A DNA stretch of 34,979 bases, taken from contig JAFXZW010000100.1 of NCBI GenBank assembly GCA_017541035.1, positions 1 to 34,979 of the forward strand. Direction: 5' to 3'. Source of the stretch: Eubacterium sp. GTDB taxonomy: Bacteria; Bacillota; Clostridia; Lachnospirales; Lachnospiraceae. The position numbers were made by a program, and so were the translations under genes. The first letter of the stretch is position 1. Every line of letters starts with the position of its first letter. Below the pieces are notes generated by a model that was not told where the DNA came from, searched no databases, and was given only the letters and a program-made list of their open reading frames with translations. This document shows, in pieces, positions 31,367-34,979 of the stretch.

Positions 31367-32938
31367 TTAGTCTTCACCGGTTTCGCGGATCTTTCTCTCG
31401 TGTTCGTCCTGAATGTCCGGGAAGTGTGAGAGCATGGGCGGAATGTCCTTTCCCTTGATCCGTCGGTCTACGTAGTTCTGCGTCAGCTTAATGACCAGAG
31501 GTGTGAGGGAGAGAACGCCGATCAGGTTCGGAAGCATCATCATGCCATTAAAGGTATCGGAAATGTCCCATGCAATGCTGGAGGTCATCATTGCACCCAG
31601 CATGATCGCCGCAACAAAGACAATCTTGTAGATCCTTGTGACGATCTCCGATTTGCCGCCGGACAGGTATTCCACCGCCTTTGTACCGTAGTGAGACCAG
31701 CCCAGAATGGTGGTGAAGGCGAAGAGCAGGATGGCGATGGCGATAAAATATTTTCCAAACTCAAAATTACCGAACTTGAATACAGAGTTGAAAGATTCCG
31801 CTACAAGAGTTGCGTCACTTCCTGCTGAATGTACGCCTGTATTCAGATCGATCACACCGGAGGTGAGGATGGTCAGAGCGGTGAGTGTGCAAATGATAAT
31901 GGTATCTGCAAATACCTCAAAGATTCCCCAGAGGCCCTGCTTGACCGGCTCGACCACATTTGAATTGGAGTGAACCATGACGGAGGAACCGAGACCGGCC
32001 TCGTTGGAGAAAACGCCGCGCTTGCACCCCATGGTGATGATCTTCTGGAGAGCAATGCCGGTTGCACCGCCCCAGGCAGCCTGTTCGGTAAAGGCCATGG
32101 AGAAGATGGAGCTAAAAGCCTTTCCGATGGAGGAAATGTTGACGAAGATTACGATAAGGGCTCCCCAAATATACATGATTACCATGAAGGGGATGATCTT
32201 CTCTGCTACATTTGCAATACGCTGCAGACCGCCGATCACGACGATGCCCACCAGAATCAGGATCACGATGCCGAGGATCAGGTGATACATGGTAACGGCA
32301 GAGTCACCTTTGCCATAAAGTACATTTTCGGACAGGGCAGGAATATCAAAGGCAGAGGTGAAATTCAGGACGATTTTGTTGACCTGTCCCATATTTCCGA
32401 TACCGAAGGAGGCAAGAACGGCACAGATCGCGAAGATGATGGCCAGTACACGTCCTACCTTCTTCATGCCCTTCTTGCTGCCGAGGCCGTCCTGCAGGTA
32501 GTACATAGGGCCACCGGACCATTCACCGGATTTGTTCTTGCGGCGATAGTAGATGCCCAGGATATTCTCGGAGTAGTTGGTCATCATGCCCAGGAATGCG
32601 GCTACCCACATCCAGAAGACCGCACCGGGACCACCGGTTACGATGGCACCCGCGACGCCTGCGATATTTCCGACGCCTACAGTTGCCGCTAGAGCGGTGC
32701 AGAGTGCCTGAAACTGGGAGATAGAGCCCTTGTCACCTGTGTGGGAACGGACTTTCTTTTGAAAGAGATTGCCGATGGTCTTCTTGATCCAGTGCCCGAA
32801 ATGGGATACCTGGAAGAATTTTGTGCTGATCGTCAGGATGAGACCTGCGGCGATCAGCAACCAGACGCCAACCTTTGTCCATACGAAATCGTTGACCATG
32901 TCGTTTACTTCAGCGACATTGTTGATAAATGAATCCAT
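31367..32938 (-). CDS. agcS: Sodium:alanine (amino acid) symporter, AgcS family
   Basis: This protein of 523 residues is a sodium-coupled importer of alanine or glycine with 10-11 membrane helices. Family signatures are clear: SQFQALCTALAATVGVGNIAGVA with GAIVTGGPGAVFWMWVAAFLGM, YSENILGIYYR, GGPMYYLQDGL and FSNEAGLGSSVMVHSNS. A GGAGGAA site lies 5-6 nt before the ATG, and the gene follows the EIIC-like gene by 43 nt in the same direction, so they probably share a transcript. The substrate is inferred from the family; alanine, glycine or another small amino acid are all possible. Confidence 0.93.
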   Translation of the reverse strand: MDSFINNVAEVNDMVNDFVWTKVGVWLLIAAGLILTISTKFFQVSHFGHWIKKTIGNLFQKKVRSHTGDKGSISQFQALCTALAATVGVGNIAGVAGAIVTGGPGAVFWMWVAAFLGMMTNYSENILGIYYRRKNKSGEWSGGPMYYLQDGLGSKKGMKKVGRVLAIIFAICAVLASFGIGNMGQVNKIVLNFTSAFDIPALSENVLYGKGDSAVTMYHLILGIVILILVGIVVIGGLQRIANVAEKIIPFMVIMYIWGALIVIFVNISSIGKAFSSIFSMAFTEQAAWGGATGIALQKIITMGCKRGVFSNEAGLGSSVMVHSNSNVVEPVKQGLWGIFEVFADTIIICTLTALTILTSGVIDLNTGVHSAGSDATLVAESFNSVFKFGNFEFGKYFIAIAILLFAFTTILGWSHYGTKAVEYLSGGKSEIVTRIYKIVFVAAIMLGAMMTSSIAWDISDTFNGMMMLPNLIGVLSLTPLVIKLTQNYVDRRIKGKDIPPMLSHFPDIQDEHERKIRETGED

Positions 32939-32981
32939 AGTTTCCTCCGTTAAAGAAGCAGTAAGTGACAGCTTGATTTGT

Positions 32982-34073
32982 TTACTGCAGCTTCATATCG
33001 CCTTCTTTTACCCAGCCGATCTTTTTCAGAATGGCATTGAAGATAAGGGACAGAATAGCGGGAAGGACAAGGGAAATGAGAACCAGTCCGATCCAATCCA
33101 TTGCAGTGATGGAGCTTTTGATACCGGCATCAACATCTGATACCCAGCCGGTGTAAACACCGATCTGACCGACGAGGCCACAGGTGCCCATACCTGAAGA
33201 TACCGGAGCACCGTTCATTTCCAGGTGGAAAAGACAGGTGGCCATGGGACCGGTAATGGCAGAAGCCAGTGTCGGAGCTATCCAGATCCGTGGATTCTTT
33301 ACAATATTTCCCATCTGAAGCATGGAGGTTCCAATGCCCTGAGAGATCAGGCCGCCCCAGCCGTTTTCCTTGAAGGAGATTACGGCAAAGCCAATCATTT
33401 GCGCAGAGCAGCCTGCAACGGCCGCACCGCCCGCAAGACCGACGAGTCCGAAGGAGGCACAGATCGCAGCGGAGGAAATGGGCAGAGTTAGCGCCATTCC
33501 TACCAGTACGGATACAAGGACACCCATGAAGAAGGGCTGCAGTTCGGTGGCATTCATGATGATCTCACCGATCCACATGGCTCCCTTTCCGATGGCGGGA
33601 GCGATAAGCCAGGACAGGAAAATGCCGGAGCCGATGGTAACAAGAGGCGTGACAAGGATGTCCACCTTGGTTTCCTTAGAGATCGCCTTTCCAAGCTCGG
33701 AAGCTATGATAGCGATGAAAAGTACGGCAAGAGGCCCTCCGGCGCCGCCCAGAGCATTGGCTGAAAAACCTACGGTGATCATGGAGAAGAGCACCAGAGG
33801 AGGACATTTCAACGCATTTCCGATGGCGACTGCCATGGCCGGTCCGCTCATGGCGCTGGCGAGACCGCCGACGGTGTAATCCTTGCCGGCTACGGTTGCA
33901 ACGGTATCTGTCAGAAAACCGATACCGAATTGTTTGCCGATGGTATCAATAATGGTGCCGATGAGAAGGGAACAGAAAAGACCCTGTGCCATTGCACCCA
34001 GAGCGTCAATCCCGTAGCGGGAAAGGGAGATCTGGATATCCTTCCGCTTGAGAAATGCCTTAAACCTGTTCAT
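32982..34073 (-). CDS. PTS EIIC-like membrane protein (PfoR type)
   Basis: This protein of 363 residues resembles the PfoR-type EIIC family, integral membrane proteins named after a putative regulator of perfringolysin O in Clostridium perfringens and also annotated as PTS sugar transporter subunit IIC. Visible family stretches are RYGIDALGAMAQGLFCSLLI, SGPAMAVAIGNALKCPPLV, GAGGPLAVLFIAIIASELGK and SGMGTCGLVGQIGVYTGW. It has eight to ten hydrophobic helices and no EIIA or EIIB domain. AAAGGAG lies 8 nt before the ATG, and a good promoter (34108-34136) is on the same strand. It heads the minus-strand transporter group. The substrate and any regulatory role are unknown. Confidence 0.85.
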   Translation of the reverse strand: MNRFKAFLKRKDIQISLSRYGIDALGAMAQGLFCSLLIGTIIDTIGKQFGIGFLTDTVATVAGKDYTVGGLASAMSGPAMAVAIGNALKCPPLVLFSMITVGFSANALGGAGGPLAVLFIAIIASELGKAISKETKVDILVTPLVTIGSGIFLSWLIAPAIGKGAMWIGEIIMNATELQPFFMGVLVSVLVGMALTLPISSAAICASFGLVGLAGGAAVAGCSAQMIGFAVISFKENGWGGLISQGIGTSMLQMGNIVKNPRIWIAPTLASAITGPMATCLFHLEMNGAPVSSGMGTCGLVGQIGVYTGWVSDVDAGIKSSITAMDWIGLVLISLVLPAILSLIFNAILKKIGWVKEGDMKLQ

Positions 34074-34107
34074 GAGATGACTCCTTTCTGAAATAAAAAC
34101 AAATGCA

Positions 34108-34136
34108 ATACTACCATAAATGAATGCTTTTCACAA
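34108..34136 (-). promoter_or_regulatory. Promoter of the PfoR-like / AgcS unit
   Basis: On the minus strand TTGTGA (34136-34131), a 17-bp spacer ending TGG, and TAGTAT (34113-34108) form an extended -10 promoter. The start codon lies about 35 nt further on. It overlaps a divergent plus-strand candidate (34128-34156). Confidence 0.6.
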
Positions 34137-34156
34137 GTGTTTCCTTATGATACAAT
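34128..34156 (+). promoter_or_regulatory. Candidate divergent promoter for the small gene at 34265
   Basis: TTTTCA (34128-34133), 17 bp, TACAAT (34151-34156) with TGA before the -10 box. The -35 box is weak, and the call rests mainly on the -10 box. Its -35 overlaps that of the minus-strand promoter. Confidence 0.4.
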
Positions 34157-34169
34157 AAGCTGTAAATCT

Positions 34170-34238
34170 GCAAAGTGGTGCATGGTACGAGGCAGCGTGC
34201 GGTGCAAAGCAGTGCGTGGTACAAGAAAGTGCCGCGGT
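34170..34238 (+). repeat. 34-bp imperfect tandem duplication in a leader
   Basis: GCAAAGTGGTGCATGGTACG (from 34170) and GCAAAGCAGTGCGTGGTACA (from 34204) open two diverged units of about 34-35 bp. They lie between the candidate promoter and the small gene at 34265. Confidence 0.6.
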
Positions 34239-34264
34239 AAAAAGCGAAAGAGAGGGAAATGAAT

Positions 34265-34489
34265 ATGGGTATGATGGATGCAGTGGAACTGAAGAACAGG
34301 ATTCCTGTTATGGCACAACAGCATCCGAGGGTAGTGGCTTTTTTTAAGGAGAACTGGAGTGAGCTTCAGGAAGGCGCTATTCTGACGCTGAACGTAAAAT
34401 CAAAGGAAGGAAAGGAAATGGTGACTAATATGCGCCTTTCCGCTAATGATGTTGAGGTTCTGCACCTGATCCGCAAGGCGTTGAGCTAA
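34265..34489 (+). CDS. Small conserved-looking protein of unknown function
   Basis: This is a protein of 74 residues (76 if ATG 34259 is used). ATG 34265 has GAGGG 8 nt upstream, while ATG 34259 is only 2 nt from it. The sequence is soluble, alpha/beta in appearance, with HPRVVAFFKENWSELQEGAI and a C-terminal SANDVEVLHLIRKAL helix. No Cys, membrane segment or known motif is visible. The clear ribosome binding site and the strong terminator downstream support a real gene. I do not recognise the family. Confidence 0.7.
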   Translation: MGMMDAVELKNRIPVMAQQHPRVVAFFKENWSELQEGAILTLNVKSKEGKEMVTNMRLSANDVEVLHLIRKALS

Positions 34490-34587
34490 AGAAAAAGCAA
34501 GGAAAAAACGCGAAATATAACTGATTCGTACATATTTCACAAAATTGAAAGCTGTGTTTTTGACGAAGGCATATTTTATGTAAAGGG

Positions 34588-34632
34588 AAGACCCCCTTAT
34601 CCACAGATTAAAGTGGATAAGGGGGTCTTTTG
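34588..34632. terminator. Strong terminator with 17-bp perfect stem
   Basis: AAGACCCCCTTATCCAC (34588-34604) pairs perfectly with GTGGATAAGGGGGTCTT (34613-34629) around an 8-nt loop, followed by TT. It lies about 100 nt after the small gene. The flanking TCTTTT makes it the clearest terminator on the right side. Confidence 0.88.
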
Positions 34633-34911
34633 CTGTGGAAAAGAAGGGGAAATCCGGATAAGGAGAAAAAGGAAGAAGGGGAGAAAAAGAAATGCGTAAA
34701 TAAGAGATTGGTATGAGGGAAAAAAGAGGGGCGAAAAATGGGAAAAGGACAGAAATGATTAACTTCAAAATCGCAAAAAGAAACGGAATATGGAGCAAGA
34801 TTCTCTATATATTTAGAGATTTACAATGCGGTTTCGATCGTGGTACATTGAGTGCACCGCAGCACACCGATGAACCTGTGTGAAGGCAATACATATCAAG
34901 GAGGAAGAGAT
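34633..34911 (+). promoter_or_regulatory. Purine-rich intergenic stretch with a candidate promoter
   Basis: The stretch is very purine-rich up to about 34800 and has no gene. TTACAA (34821-34826), 17 bp ending GTGG, TACATT (34844-34849) matches the extended -10 layout of other promoters here and points at the gene starting at 34912. The hairpin TCTCTA/TAGAGA (34802-34819) lies just upstream. Confidence 0.45.
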
Positions 34912-34979
34912 GTGAAGGAGTTGCGGATTGGAATCTGCAGCAGGGATGACCGTTACGCGGCAAGCCTTGCCATGGCGCT
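34912..34979 (+). CDS. Start of an unknown gene cut by the window end
   Basis: A GTG start at 34912 has a perfect AAGGAGG (34898-34904) 7 nt upstream. Only 22 codons are present: it begins VKELRIGICSRDDRYAASLA. This hydrophobic strand followed by a DxxY helix is compatible with a receiver-like or TadZ/CpaE-type N-terminus, but it is too short to assign. The ATG at 34910 runs directly into a stop. Confidence 0.65.
   Translation, partial: MKELRIGICSRDDRYAASLAMA

Overview
The window looks like a chromosomal segment of an anaerobic Clostridia bacterium, most likely a Lachnospiraceae-type organism. Purine-rich AGGAGG-type ribosome binding sites precede almost every gene. The promoters are sigma-A-like with an extended -10. 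The gene content (BspA-like repeat proteins, Rpn-family nucleases, AgcS, AzlCD, a PfoR-type EIIC protein) and the moderate GC content fit that group. The assignment rests on gene content, not on a database search.

The core (about 3.3-28.8 kb) is a type IV pilus / type II secretion-like locus in two transcription units. The first (3523-18693) encodes five proteins with pilin-type N-termini. Two are enormous: a 2174-residue pilin with BspA/DUF285 leucine-rich repeats, and a 2192-residue pilin with GLUG-type VGGxxG repeats. They are followed by a GspK/PilX-like pseudopilin and two smaller pilins. The second unit (22059-28824) encodes a single-span pilin-like protein, a half-length prepilin peptidase, PilC/GspF, a GspL-like PilM-PilN fusion, a PilO-like protein and the PilB/GspE ATPase. 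Almost the same 17-bp-spaced promoter, with a shared downstream ACATAACTCT, precedes both units, so they are probably co-regulated. The likely product is a surface fibre or tip complex that displays two very large repeat domains. No PilT and no obvious abundant small major pilin are present.

An Rpn / PD-(D/E)XK transposase-like gene sits on each side of the pilin unit (2380 and 18797). A glycogen-debranching enzyme (GlgX) lies between the two pilus units. The left edge carries a DUF4405-flavodoxin fusion whose leader contains 67-bp tandem repeats. The right part holds an MTA/SAH-nucleosidase-like gene, then a minus-strand set of transporters (PfoR-like EIIC, AgcS, AzlC, AzlD), a small unknown gene with a strong terminator, and the first codons of another gene cut by the window end.

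Gaps between genes are rich in short tandem repeats (67, 61, 29 and 34 bp, plus a 57-bp repeat inside azlC) and in a dispersed REP-like element (core TGTCATCCTGAGCG and its reverse complement). One copy directly abuts the stop codon of the shortened prepilin peptidase gene.
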